Counted from the stretch's first letter, positions 52,479-61,684 are shown. The stretch is DNA of 64,000 bases from Deltaproteobacteria bacterium (GCA_019310965.1 JAFDDG010000001.1:1-64000); one strand, 5' to 3'. Translations and numbers: made by a program. Notes: generated from the sequence alone by a model not told the origin.

Positions 52479-52943
52479 TCAGGCACCACCGTCCGCGGGC
52501 GGTGGAAACACCTGCTCGCCGTTCACCTCGACGCGAATCCGCCGCAGCTTCAGCTCCAGGATGCGCCACTCTCCATCCGGGTCGCGGCGATACTTCTCGA
52601 AGTACCAGCCCATCCCCCAGAGCCTGCGCCCACCCTGGCTTGCGGGCCACCAGAGCATGTCCTCCATCGACCACACACCCGTCGCGGTGTCCGGCCCGGT
52701 GATCTCGATCTGCGGCATGTGGGCGTGGTGCACCGTCTGCACGCCTTCGAGGACCGGCGGCAGGAACTCGCGGAACGCGGCGCGACCGTGAATCAGCGGC
52801 GAGCCTTCCTGGGTGGTGTCGATCACGACCTCTTCGCAGAAGACCTGCTCCCACTCGTCCCAGCGCTTCTGGTCCATGAGCTGGCAGTAACGCGCCTTGA
52901 GCTGGCGGATCCGTTCGATGTCGACGAGAGCGTCGGCCGTCAT
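52479..52943 (-). CDS. SnoaL-like (SnoaL_4) NTF2-fold protein
   Basis: A 154-residue SnoaL_4-type protein. DIERIRQLKARYCQLMDQKRWDEWEQVF is the usual two-helix start, followed by EEVVIDTT and a barrel containing TVHHAHMPQIEITGPDTATGVWSMED. Similar proteins are often hydratases, dehydratases or ring-hydroxylation-associated proteins. The ATG at 52941-52943 is overlapped by the stop of the upstream hydrolase gene (ATGA), and GGAGGAGA lies upstream. It is convergent with the dehalogenase gene (24 bases between stops). The function is unknown. Confidence 0.8.
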   Translation of the reverse strand: MTADALVDIERIRQLKARYCQLMDQKRWDEWEQVFCEEVVIDTTQEGSPLIHGRAAFREFLPPVLEGVQTVHHAHMPQIEITGPDTATGVWSMEDMLWWPASQGGRRLWGMGWYFEKYRRDPDGEWRILELKLRRIRVEVNGEQVFPPPADGGA

Positions 52944-53806
52944 GCTGACTCTCCTCCGTGACGCAGATGCTCGAGCAGCACGGCCTCGAGCCTGGGCCCG
53001 CCCTGCTCCGGCAACCAGTGGCCAAAGCCCTCGAACTCTTCGAAGCGGTAGGGTCCCTCCACCCATTCCGCCGTCCCTTCCGCCGCCTCGCGACCGAGCG
53101 CAGGGTCCTCGGAGCCCCAGCAGTAGAGGGTGGGCACCGCGATGCGGCCCAGACCGCGGTCCCAGGTGGGCTCGCCGGCGCGGTACCAGTTGAGCATCCC
53201 CGTCAGCGCGGCGCGATCGCTGAAGACTTCGACGTAGGGATCGACCTCGTCTGACGAGAGCCCCGCGGCGGCGTAGAGCTCACGCAGGCCTTCGCGCCCG
53301 TTGCCGATCCACATGTCCTCACCCGCCCCGGGCGTCCGAAAGATCTCGAAGTAGGCCGAGCGCTGCGCCTGGTCGCCGCTGCCCGCCTCCCTGGCGCGGC
53401 GGAAGGCGCAGTTGTGGGGCGTCGAGAGGACGTTCAGTGTGATCAGGCGGTCGGGGTGGCGACCCGCCACCTGCCACCCCTGGAGCCCCCCCCAGTCGTG
53501 ACCGACGAAATGGAAGCGCTCGGCTCCCAGCACGTCGGCAAAGCCGATCACGTCCGCCACCAGATGTTCGATCTCGTAGTCCGCGACACTGGCCGGGCGC
53601 GCCCCGGGCGAAACACCCCGCCCGTCTGGCGCCACCGCCCGAAATCCCGCGGCCGCGAGCGCCGGCATCAGCTTGTGCCAGGCATGCGACGTCTGCGGAA
53701 AGCCATGACACAGCAGCACCAGCTCCCCGCCGGCGGGACCGGCAGCCTTCGCGTCGAAGCGGTGCGGACCGACGCGGAGCTCGATGGACTCGATCGCGTT
53801 CGTCAC
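52940..53806 (-). CDS. Alpha/beta hydrolase (epoxide hydrolase / haloacetate dehalogenase-like)
   Basis: A 288-residue alpha/beta hydrolase. HGFPQTSHAWHKLMP gives the oxyanion hole and the HGxP motif. The nucleophile is Asp104 in VGHDWGGLQG, an aspartate as in epoxide hydrolases and dehalogenases rather than a serine esterase. The base is in FEGFGHWLPEQGG, and GSEDPALG offers the acid. The GTG start at 53804-53806 follows a purine-rich stretch. Its stop overlaps the start of the SnoaL-like gene. Epoxide opening or defluorination/dechlorination of a small acid are the two likely chemistries. Confidence 0.8.
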   Translation of the reverse strand: MTNAIESIELRVGPHRFDAKAAGPAGGELVLLCHGFPQTSHAWHKLMPALAAAGFRAVAPDGRGVSPGARPASVADYEIEHLVADVIGFADVLGAERFHFVGHDWGGLQGWQVAGRHPDRLITLNVLSTPHNCAFRRAREAGSGDQAQRSAYFEIFRTPGAGEDMWIGNGREGLRELYAAAGLSSDEVDPYVEVFSDRAALTGMLNWYRAGEPTWDRGLGRIAVPTLYCWGSEDPALGREAAEGTAEWVEGPYRFEEFEGFGHWLPEQGGPRLEAVLLEHLRHGGESA

Positions 53807-53883
53807 CGTGCGTTTCCCCCGACCGCGGCTCGGGCTCGTCCCGGCCGACTGCAAACCTGTCCGTCGCGGCGGGTGCCTCCCGC

Positions 53884-54522
53884 TCAGTACTGGATGATCG
53901 GTGCCTCGTGCAGCCAGCTGTCGTTCTCGAGCATGGCGAGCATCGCATGCGCGATGTCGGCGGCACTGATCGTCGACAGCATGTTGTAGCGGTCGTAGCC
54001 CACTCGGTACACCTCGCGCCTCGGGCCCCCGCGAATGACGAGCGGACGCAAGCCGATCCACTCCACCTGCCTGTTCGCCTCGAGCAACTCGAGCTGGTGC
54101 TCCTTGTCGCGATGCCGCAGCCCCATGAAGGTATCCGCAAAGAACTCGACGAACCTGGCGCCGAAGGTCACGTCGTCGCGAGCGACAGGCGTGCTGCCGC
54201 CGCCGACCCACACCAGGCGGCGCGCACCGGCGCCCGGCATCGCCGCCAGGATGTGACGCGTGACATCGGTGCACAAGTCTTCGGGAGAACTCTTGCCGAC
54301 GCCGACCGCAAAGAGCACCGCCGCCGTGCCTGCGGGAATCGCACGAGCGACTGCAGCGCCGTCGAGCCCGTCGCCTTCCACCACCTGGACGCGCGAGCGC
54401 ACATTCTCCGAGAGCTTGGCCGGCGTTCGAACGAGCACGGTCACGTCGTGCCCCGCCTCGAGGCTTTGCTCGACACACTCCCTGCCGACGGTTCCCGTGG
54501 CGCCGAAGATCGTCAGTTTCAT
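53884..54522 (-). CDS. NAD(P)H-binding NmrA-like atypical SDR
   Basis: A 212-residue atypical SDR. LTIFGATGTVGRECVEQSLE is the GxxGxxG cofactor motif, and VVEGDGLDGAAVARAI and GARRLVWVGGG follow as in NmrA-like and SDR_a5-type proteins. The usual YxxxK is not visible, so a redox sensor or isomerase-type role is possible. It is followed on the same strand by the alpha/beta hydrolase gene at a 77-base spacing and preceded by the ProA-like gene. The substrate is unknown. Confidence 0.8.
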   Translation of the reverse strand: MKLTIFGATGTVGRECVEQSLEAGHDVTVLVRTPAKLSENVRSRVQVVEGDGLDGAAVARAIPAGTAAVLFAVGVGKSSPEDLCTDVTRHILAAMPGAGARRLVWVGGGSTPVARDDVTFGARFVEFFADTFMGLRHRDKEHQLELLEANRQVEWIGLRPLVIRGGPRREVYRVGYDRYNMLSTISAADIAHAMLAMLENDSWLHEAPIIQY

Positions 54523-54547
54523 GAGGGACCTCCCGACCGGCGCAGCG

Positions 54548-56044
54548 TCAACGCTCGCTCGTCACTCGCGTGCGCACCGTGTAGACACTGTCTCCGCTCA
54601 GCACTCCGCCGCGGCCGAAGAGCCGGCCGTGCTGCCAGTTCGAGAGCCCGAGCTCGGGGCGATTCAAGGCCTTCTGACCGTCGACCCAGCGAGTCTGGCC
54701 GTCGCCGACGAAGGGCGCGTTCACGCGCTGATAGAAGCGCTCCGCCTCCGCAGCGTTTTCCGAAATCAGGCTCGCGACGAACTGCGGGCTGTAGGTGTTG
54801 AATAGATCGACAGCGTGATCGACATCGTCGACGAGCTTCAACGTGATTTCCGGGGTCTGCTCCCACTCCCACTCAGTGGCGAGCTCGACCTCGGGAATGC
54901 GGTCCGCCCGCTTCTCGCTGACGGCGCCCTCGGCGCGCGTGACCGAGACGTCCTCTTCGAAGAACGCGGCGGGCACGACGGCCTCGTCGCCCTCGACGAC
55001 GTGGAGACGGTAGGCCTGACCCAGCGCCTCGCCCGCGCGATCGAGTGCAGCAAGACACACGGGGGTGAGCTCCGCGGCGCGAGCACGCGGCAGGCACAGC
55101 ACGTTCAGCGTGTTGCAGACCTTGCGATCCAGCGACTCGACCACCGCGCTGGTCAGCGCTTCGGGCTTCGCGCTGGCGCCGGCCACGATCCAGGCACCGC
55201 CGGTGCCGTGCAGGCTCACCGGGATGCCGGCTTGCTGCGCCAGCGCGCCGAGCGTGGCGACAGCCCGGCCTGATCCGCGGGCCACGGCCAACGAGAGCCT
55301 TGCATCGCAGAAGAGCGCCCAGCCCGCGGCGTGGGAGGTGCTCTCGACGAGCGCGGCGGAGCCCTCGGGCAGCCCGGCGGCTGCGAGCGCCGGGTCGAGC
55401 GCCAGGCGCATCATCGCCTGGGCCGTGCCGAGGGCGTCGCTGCCAATGCGAAACACGACGGTGTTGCCGCCGCGCAGCACACCGGTGGCGTCCGCCAGCA
55501 CGTTCGGGCGCCCTTCGAAGATGAAGGCGATCACACCCAGCTCGGCGCCGACCAGTTCAGCGCGCCAACCGTCGTGATCGACGCGCTCGATCAGCTGACC
55601 GCGCCGCGAGCCCGTTCCGATCCAGCCCCGCAGCCCCTCGAGCATGCCGCGGCGCAGCTTGTCGCCGGCCACCAGGCGCGTGGTCGAGCGGCCGCGCGCG
55701 GTCGCTCGGCCCACGTCCTCGGCATTCGCGGCGGCGATCTCGCTCCAGACCTCCTCCGATTCGAGGCGCTGCGCAAACTCCTCGTAGAAGCGCGAGATCT
55801 GCTCATCGTCCACGCCGCCCATGGCGCGAAACGCCCGCTGGGCACGCTCCACGGCGGCGGCGGCAACGGCCACCTCGGCGGCCGGGATGTGCAGCAGCTC
55901 GCCGCTGCGCTCCACCACCCGCAGCTGATCGCCGGGCACGAAGGCAGCGGCCAGCTCCGCGGAGACGCTGGCCACCCGATCGCCGCCGAAGAGGATCTCC
56001 TGGCCGGCGACGAGGCGCTCCAATTTGCGAGGTTCGGCGGACAT
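54548..56044 (-). CDS. ProA-like (glutamate-5-semialdehyde dehydrogenase family) protein with extra N-terminal domain
   Basis: A 498-residue aldehyde-dehydrogenase-fold protein. FEGRPNVLADATGVLRGGNTVVFR and the catalytic Cys310 in DRKVCNTLNVLCL match ProA. The ending NWQHGRLFGRGGVLSGDSVYTVRT parallels the ProA C-terminus. ProA is normally about 417 residues; here the first ~75 residues (AGQEILFGGDRVASVSAELA, LHIPAAEVAVAAAAVERAQ) are additional and not part of the family. No proB is adjacent, and the neighbours are catabolic and efflux genes, so proline synthesis is not certain; another acyl phosphate or aldehyde may be used. The ATG at 56042-56044 is chosen because a longer frame runs into the broken acetyltransferase gene. 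Confidence 0.7.
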   Translation of the reverse strand: MSAEPRKLERLVAGQEILFGGDRVASVSAELAAAFVPGDQLRVVERSGELLHIPAAEVAVAAAAVERAQRAFRAMGGVDDEQISRFYEEFAQRLESEEVWSEIAAANAEDVGRATARGRSTTRLVAGDKLRRGMLEGLRGWIGTGSRRGQLIERVDHDGWRAELVGAELGVIAFIFEGRPNVLADATGVLRGGNTVVFRIGSDALGTAQAMMRLALDPALAAAGLPEGSAALVESTSHAAGWALFCDARLSLAVARGSGRAVATLGALAQQAGIPVSLHGTGGAWIVAGASAKPEALTSAVVESLDRKVCNTLNVLCLPRARAAELTPVCLAALDRAGEALGQAYRLHVVEGDEAVVPAAFFEEDVSVTRAEGAVSEKRADRIPEVELATEWEWEQTPEITLKLVDDVDHAVDLFNTYSPQFVASLISENAAEAERFYQRVNAPFVGDGQTRWVDGQKALNRPELGLSNWQHGRLFGRGGVLSGDSVYTVRTRVTSER

Positions 56045-56078
56045 GGGCGCTCCACTGTGGCGAGCCGAGCTCCTCGTG

Positions 56079-56623
56079 TCAAAACGCGGGGGGCTCGGAG
56101 GGGAAAGCGTTCGAGGTGTCCGCCCCGGGCGACACGTAGAAGTGGTAGTGGGCGAGCAAGTCGAAGCCCATGCGCGCGTACACGGCCGGCCTATCTCCGA
56201 CGCCTGGAGACTGGCGATCGAGGCTCCGCGTTCAGCGCCGCCGGCGACGCCGGCCCGGGTGAGGGCTTTGCCGTAGCCGCGGCGGCGGCATTCGTCCTCG
56301 CAGGCCACGCAATGGATTCCGGCGACGCGGTTCGACATCTGGAGGAGCGCCGTCGCGACGGGCACGCCGTCGACACAGCCGAGATACAGCTCCGTATCGG
56401 GATGCGCGATGACGGCATCCGAGATGGCGACGCTGCCCATGCCGGCCGGCATGCCAAAGCCGCGCTCCGCCACGCCACGGAGGCGCTCGGCTTCGGTCCA
56501 ACTGCGCACGGTTCGGATCTCGAGCTCCGACGGCGCAGCCGGAGCGGGCGGGTTTGCGCGCAAGAGCATCGCCGGCGTCGGCGCCGCTTCGCCGTAGCCG
56601 GCGGCGCCCAACTGTACCTGCAA
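56079..56623 (-). pseudogene. GNAT acetyltransferase remnant, frameshifted and 5'-truncated
   Basis: The acetyl-CoA motif is clear: VACEDECRRRGYGKALTRAG, then ASLQASEIGRP. At about 56183 the frame breaks. Reading one base over restores VYARMGFDLLAHYHFYVSPG and a stop at 56079-56081, the normal family end. One base (a G in the CCG-GTG junction) appears to be missing. The sequence also starts in mid-protein (LGAAGYGEAAPTPAMLL), with an in-frame stop shortly upstream and the TetR operator beyond it, so the N-terminal half is gone. A sequencing error could explain the frameshift but not the truncation. Confidence 0.7.
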
Positions 56624-56635
56624 TCCGAGACCTTG

Positions 56636-56659
56636 AATTAATCGACCGATCGATTAATT
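56636..56659 (+). promoter_or_regulatory. TetR-type palindromic operator
   Basis: Perfect 10-bp arms AATTAATCGA (56636-56645) and TCGATTAATT (56650-56659) surround CCGA. The site ends seven bases before the ATG of the TetR gene, with no room for a ribosome-binding site. If the GATTAAT segment acts as -10, the transcript would begin at or near the ATG, suggesting a leaderless mRNA. Autorepression of the TetR-adaptor-RND operon is the natural reading. Confidence 0.65.
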
Positions 56660-56666
56660 TACCGGC

Positions 56667-57356
56667 ATGCCCCGCCCCTCCAGCGCAAGCGCCTCCCCGC
56701 GCCGGCCCGGCCGTCCCCGCCAGGACGACCCGCGCGCCGCCGAGGTGAAGCAGCAGCTGCTCGACGCCGCCACCGAGCTCGCCATCGAGCAGGGCTTCGA
56801 CGCCTGCGGCCTGCGCGAGATCGCCGCAAGGGCGGGCGTGAGCACCGGAATGATCGCCTATTACTTCGGCGACCGGAGCGGGCTGTACGAAGCCATGTTC
56901 CAGCGCGGCTTCGAGCGGGTGACCGCGCAGGTACAGAACCTGCTCGCCGAGGGCGAAGGCAGCGGCGGCGACCGCCTGGACGAGCTCTTGCGCATCCAGG
57001 TGGCGGCGCTGACGGCGGACCCGTGGCTGCCGCAGCTCATCATTCGCGAGGTGCTGGCGGCTCCGCATCCGCAGGTACACGACGGTTTCGCCGATCGTTT
57101 CGGCGCCGGCCCGCTAACGCTTATGATCCGTTGGCTCGAAGAGGAGCAGGAACGCGGTGTGCTTCGCGCGGACCTCGACCCCCAGCTGATGGTCATGACC
57201 CTGGTGAGTCTCTCCACGTTCCCGCTCTTGATGCTGCCGATCCTGGGAGAACGCATCGGAGTGCAGCTCGACGCTGCTTTTCCAGATCGCCTGATCGAAC
57301 ACAACCGCAAGCTCCTTGCCCATGGAATCCGCGCCCGATCGGAGAAATCTGGATGA
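56667..57356 (+). CDS. TetR family regulator of the adjacent RND pump
   Basis: A 229-residue TetR protein. After a basic, proline-rich leader (RRPGRPRQDDPRAAEV) comes the helix-turn-helix: QQLLDAATELAIEQG, CGLREIAARAGVSTGMIAYYFGDRSGLYEAMF. The C-terminal ligand domain is of the general TetR_C type. A strong palindrome lies immediately upstream. Its stop overlaps the adaptor start by ATGA, so the regulator is part of the pump operon. The inducer is unknown, probably a hydrophobic compound exported by the pump. Confidence 0.9.
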   Translation: MPRPSSASASPRRPGRPRQDDPRAAEVKQQLLDAATELAIEQGFDACGLREIAARAGVSTGMIAYYFGDRSGLYEAMFQRGFERVTAQVQNLLAEGEGSGGDRLDELLRIQVAALTADPWLPQLIIREVLAAPHPQVHDGFADRFGAGPLTLMIRWLEEEQERGVLRADLDPQLMVMTLVSLSTFPLLMLPILGERIGVQLDAAFPDRLIEHNRKLLAHGIRARSEKSG

Positions 57357-58516
57357 TCCCCCTCAACGCCTCGGAAAAGGCCTGGCTGGCGACTGCCGTC
57401 GGCGCGCTGCTGCTGGCAGGTGCGGGCTGCGGCGATCCGAGCCAGGCCGACGGCGGCGACCCGGAGCCGGGCTCCGATCTCGCGCTCGAGACGCGCCTGC
57501 GGGTACGCGCAGAACCCGTACGCCGCGGCAAGCTCGAATCTGCGGGCTCCGTCACCGGCACGGTACGGGCATTTCACCGCGCGGCGGTGACGGCGGAGAC
57601 CCAGGGGCGCGTCGTGGCGCGCGCCGTCGAGCCGGGAACGCGGGTCGCTGCCGGAGATCTGTTGGTGGAACTCGAGGCCTCGCGTTTCGAGCTCGAGCTG
57701 GCGCGCGCCGCCGCATCGCTGCAAGCGGCGCGCACAGTGCTGGCCCATGCCGAGCGCGAGTTCGAGCGCGGCCAGAAGCTCGTCGCCGAATCGGCGATCA
57801 GCAGTCAGCGCCTCGACGACCTGCGCCACGGCCTCGATCGCGCGCGCGACGAGCTCGCCCTGGCCGGGGTCAATCGCGACACCGCCAAGCGAGACCTCGC
57901 CGACACGCGCATCCTCGCGCCGTTCTCCGGCACTCTCGACTCGCTCTCGGTGAACATCGGCGACTTCGTGACGCCGGGCACGCCCGTAGCAACCGTGGTC
58001 GATCTCTCGCGGGTGCGCATCTTCGGCGGCGTGACGGCGCGCGAAGCGGCCCGACTCTCCGCCGGAAGCGTGGCCCGGGTGAGCTTTGCGGATCTCGGCG
58101 GCGAGAGCTTCGAAGCCACGCTGCAGAGCGTCGGGCGCGTCGCCGATCGCGCCGAGGGCACCTACGAGATCGAGCTCTGGATGAACAATGCGGCGGAGCG
58201 CATGCGCGACGGGCTGGTGGCGCGCATCGGTCTACCGGATGCGAGTCGCGAGCAACACCTCCTGACCCGACGCGGGGCGCTCATGCGCCGCGACGGCCAG
58301 CCGGCGGTCTTCGTGATCGAGCGCGTTGGCGGCCGGGCGACCGCTCGTGTCCGCGCGCTTCGCACCGGGCGCAGCGAAGGCGATTGGGTCGAGATCCTCG
58401 AGGGGCTCGGAGAGGGTGAGCAGGTCGTCTACGAGGGGCAGTTCGCCCTCGAGGATGGCAGCGTCGTCAACGTCCAGGGGAACTCATCGGACATCGCGGC
58501 CGGCGCCAACCCGTAA
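57353..58516 (+). CDS. RND efflux periplasmic adaptor (MFP), probable lipoprotein
   Basis: A 387-residue membrane-fusion protein. The N-terminal hydrophobic segment ends LLLAGAGCGD, a likely lipid-attachment cysteine. The lipoyl halves VTAETQGRVVARAVEPGTRV and ADTRILAPFSGTLDSLSVNIGDFV flank a coiled coil (about residues 110-185). The barrel domain follows, and the C-terminal membrane-proximal domain ends VYEGQFALEDGSVVNV. It connects the RND pump to an outer-membrane channel. It overlaps the TetR gene by four bases and is separated from the pump gene by six, so all three form one operon. No outer-membrane channel gene is present. Confidence 0.9.
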   Translation: MIPLNASEKAWLATAVGALLLAGAGCGDPSQADGGDPEPGSDLALETRLRVRAEPVRRGKLESAGSVTGTVRAFHRAAVTAETQGRVVARAVEPGTRVAAGDLLVELEASRFELELARAAASLQAARTVLAHAEREFERGQKLVAESAISSQRLDDLRHGLDRARDELALAGVNRDTAKRDLADTRILAPFSGTLDSLSVNIGDFVTPGTPVATVVDLSRVRIFGGVTAREAARLSAGSVARVSFADLGGESFEATLQSVGRVADRAEGTYEIELWMNNAAERMRDGLVARIGLPDASREQHLLTRRGALMRRDGQPAVFVIERVGGRATARVRALRTGRSEGDWVEILEGLGEGEQVVYEGQFALEDGSVVNVQGNSSDIAAGANP

Positions 58517-58522
58517 CCCGCC

Positions 58523-61500
58523 ATGGAACGCCTCGTTCGCTACTTCGTCGAGCGCCACCTGCTCGTCAACATTCTCACTGTGACCGTCGTCGTGCTGGGC
58601 ATCGGGACGGCCCTTCGGACCAATATCGAGGGCTACCCCGACGCCGAGCTACCGCGCTTCGTGGTGACGGCGAACCTGCCGGGCGCCTCGGCCCGGGACA
58701 TCGAGACGAAGGTCACCATCCCGATCGAAGACGAGCTGGGAGAAATCGACGGGCTCGAGAACTTCACCACCGTCGTCACGGACAACCGCAGCGTGACTTC
58801 CATCGAGCTGGACGACGACACTCCGGACAAGGAGATCGCCGAGAAGGAACGCGAAATCAGCAACGCGCTCGATGCGATCACGGATTTCCCCGACGACATG
58901 CGCGACAAGCCGAAGCTCTACCGCTTCGACCCGACGAAGCAGCCGGTGCTCGAGGTGGCACTATCCGGGGACAAGAGCACGCTCCCCGAGGCGGCGCGCA
59001 TGGTCGAGCGCGCGTTGCTGCGAGCGGAGGGGGTCGGCGCGGTGAACGTGGTCGGGCTGCCCGACCCCGAGCTGCGCGTGCTCGTCGACCCGGCCGCGGC
59101 CCGCGCGCACGGGGTGACGCTCCTCGACACCGTCCGCGCGATCCAGCGCCGCAACGTCTCGGAAACCGGCGGCGTGCTCGAGAGCGCGGGTGCGCGGCGC
59201 CAGGTGGTGATGTGGGGCCGCTTCCACGACCCCTTCGAGGTCGGCGACGTGATCCTGCGCTTCCAGGACAACGGGCCTCTGCGGGTGCGAGACGTCGCTC
59301 GCCTGGAGCTCGACCGCAAGGACACGGGACTGATCGCGGGCACCAACGGCCGGCCCGGCCTCTCCCTGATCGCCAACAAGAAACCAGATGCCGACATCGT
59401 CAGCACCAGGAAGAGCATCGACCGCGCCCTGGCCGCGCTGACGCTGCCGCCGGGCGTCACGACTACGATCGTGAACGACGCCTCCTATGAGATGCGCAAC
59501 CGCCTGAAGGTGATCGCCAGCAACGGCGGCATGGGCGTCGTGCTCGTCGCGACGATCGTGTTTCTATTTCTCGCGCCTTCCGCCGCCATCTGGGTCTGCG
59601 CCGGTGTCCCGCTGGTCATCCTCGGTGTCATCGCGGTGATGCCCCATGTGGGGATGACGATCAATTTCGTCTCGTCCATCGCCTTCGTGATCGTGCTGGG
59701 CATGTTGGTCGACGACGCCGTGGTCGTGGCCGAGAAGATCCTGCTGCGCCGCCAGGAAGGGCATTCGCCCGCCGACGCCGCGGTCTCCGGCACACTGTCG
59801 GTCGCTCGTCCGGTGATCGCCTCGGCCGCCACGACCCTGCTGGCCTTCGCGCCGATGCTCGCAATCGGCGGCATGCCCTCGAAGCTCATCTGGCAGGTTC
59901 CGGCCGTCGTCTGCATCGCGCTGGCGCTGTCACTGCTCGAATCATTTCTGATCCTGCCGGCCCACATGTCGATGGTGCGCGCCGATGCGCGTCCGCGACC
60001 GAAGCGAGCCTTCGTCGTTCGCCTCGAGGCGCTCTACCGGACCGGCCTGGAGCGCATGCTGCCCCAGCGCGGGAAGGTGATCGCCGCCTTCGGAGCCATC
60101 TTCTTCCTCATCGTGGCTCTCGTGGTTCCGCGTCTCGAATTCGAGTTCTTCCCCCAGGACTCCTCGCCCGGCTTTGCGATCAAGGTGACGCTGCCGCCGG
60201 GAACCTCACTCGAACAGACCGAGGCCAGCATCGACGCCATCCAGGCACAGCTTCCGGCGCTGATGGGCCAGGACCTGATCGCCCTCACCTCACGCGTCGG
60301 TCATCAGGACACCCTGGCCATCGACCGTGAGTACGGCTCCGCCGAGAACGAGGGTTTCATCAGCGCCCACCTCGTCGCGGATAAGAAGCAGAAGGTCTCG
60401 GCCGAATGGATCGAGTACCTCCGCGATCGCCTGCGCTTTCCCGAGAACGCGACCGTCACCTTCGAGGCCCAGGTCGATGGTCCGCCGGGCCTGCAGCCGG
60501 TCATGGTCTACATCCTGGCCAACGACGACGTGTTGCGACGCCAGACGGCGGTGGCCCTGAGGCAGTACCTCGAGAGCATCGACGGTGTGGTGGACGTGGC
60601 GGTGGACGAGCGCGCGGGCATGCGTCAGATCGACCTAAACCTCGACCCCGAGCGGCTGGCCATGCGCGGGCTCGATGCGAAGGAGCTGGGCCTCACGCTG
60701 AAGGCCGCCTTCTTTGGGCTCGTGGCCTCGGAGATTCGCGACCTCGACGAGACGACGGAAATCCGCGTCCAGTTCGAGCCAGCCGCACGGCGCTCCCTCG
60801 ATTCACTGCTCGAGGCGCCGGTGCGCAACTCTCGCGGCGAGCTGGTGCTGCTGCGAGACGTGGTCTCGCCCGCCGAGATTCCCGCCCTCGCCAAGATCCA
60901 GCACCGCAACGGCGCGCGCTCCGCGACCGTGACGGCTGGCTTCTCGCCGAGCAGCGGACACACCTCCACGACCGTCGCAGAGCTGTTGGAGGACGAGTTC
61001 TTGCCGCGCTATGCCGGGCGCAGCGACATCGAGCTCGAGATCGGCGGCGAGGTGATCCAATCGCGGCGCGCCACCGGCGAGCTCGGGGCCGTGGCCGTCG
61101 TGGTGGTGATCGCCATCGGCGCGGTGATCGCGATCATGCTCGGCTCCTTTCTCGAAGCCTTCTTCGTGATCGCGGTGGTGCCCTTCTCCGCCGCATTCGT
61201 GGCGCTGACCTTCTTCGCCCACGGCATGAACTTCTCGCTGCTGCCGGTGATCGGCACCATCGGCCTCGCGGGCGTGGTGGTGAATGCGTCGATCGTGATG
61301 GTGGATTCGGTGCATCAGGCCCAGCGTCGCGCCCGAGGCGAGGGTGAGGAGGCTCGCACCCGAGCGATGATCGACGCGCTGGTCACGCGCCTGCGTCCGG
61401 TGCTGGTGACCAGCCTCTCGACCTTCGGAGGCGTCATGCCGACGGCCTACGGCCTCGGCGGCTGGGACCCGATCATGTCGCCCATGTCCCTGGCGCTCGG

Positions 61501-61639
61501 CTGGGGCCTGGCACTGTCGTCGGGCGTGACGCTCTTCCTGGTGCCCGCGCTCTACGTGACCGCCAACGACCTGAATCGCGCGCTGGCGCGCTGGCGCAAG
61601 CGAAGCCGGGCCCGCCTGCGTCTCGAGGGCAGGGCATAG
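58523..61639 (+). CDS. RND efflux transporter (AcrB/MexB-like superfamily)
   Basis: A 1038-residue inner-membrane RND pump, typical length. The N-terminal helix VRYFVERHLLVNILTVTVVV is followed by the first porter loop (YPDAELPRFVVTANLPGASA). A cluster of helices carries the proton-relay motif VLGMLVDDAVVVAEKIL (the double Asp of TM4). The second half repeats the plan, with ELGAVAVVVVIAIGAVIAIM and GLAGVVVNASIVMVDSV. The protein would export hydrophobic compounds using proton motive force. It starts six bases after the adaptor stop. Sequence alone does not show whether it belongs to the drug-exporting HAE1 or another RND group. Confidence 0.9.
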   Translation: MERLVRYFVERHLLVNILTVTVVVLGIGTALRTNIEGYPDAELPRFVVTANLPGASARDIETKVTIPIEDELGEIDGLENFTTVVTDNRSVTSIELDDDTPDKEIAEKEREISNALDAITDFPDDMRDKPKLYRFDPTKQPVLEVALSGDKSTLPEAARMVERALLRAEGVGAVNVVGLPDPELRVLVDPAAARAHGVTLLDTVRAIQRRNVSETGGVLESAGARRQVVMWGRFHDPFEVGDVILRFQDNGPLRVRDVARLELDRKDTGLIAGTNGRPGLSLIANKKPDADIVSTRKSIDRALAALTLPPGVTTTIVNDASYEMRNRLKVIASNGGMGVVLVATIVFLFLAPSAAIWVCAGVPLVILGVIAVMPHVGMTINFVSSIAFVIVLGMLVDDAVVVAEKILLRRQEGHSPADAAVSGTLSVARPVIASAATTLLAFAPMLAIGGMPSKLIWQVPAVVCIALALSLLESFLILPAHMSMVRADARPRPKRAFVVRLEALYRTGLERMLPQRGKVIAAFGAIFFLIVALVVPRLEFEFFPQDSSPGFAIKVTLPPGTSLEQTEASIDAIQAQLPALMGQDLIALTSRVGHQDTLAIDREYGSAENEGFISAHLVADKKQKVSAEWIEYLRDRLRFPENATVTFEAQVDGPPGLQPVMVYILANDDVLRRQTAVALRQYLESIDGVVDVAVDERAGMRQIDLNLDPERLAMRGLDAKELGLTLKAAFFGLVASEIRDLDETTEIRVQFEPAARRSLDSLLEAPVRNSRGELVLLRDVVSPAEIPALAKIQHRNGARSATVTAGFSPSSGHTSTTVAELLEDEFLPRYAGRSDIELEIGGEVIQSRRATGELGAVAVVVVIAIGAVIAIMLGSFLEAFFVIAVVPFSAAFVALTFFAHGMNFSLLPVIGTIGLAGVVVNASIVMVDSVHQAQRRARGEGEEARTRAMIDALVTRLRPVLVTSLSTFGGVMPTAYGLGGWDPIMSPMSLALGWGLALSSGVTLFLVPALYVTANDLNRALARWRKRSRARLRLEGRA

Positions 61640-61684
61640 AGACGCCCATCTCGGCGAACGCGCTGCCGGACCCGCGAGCGTGGC

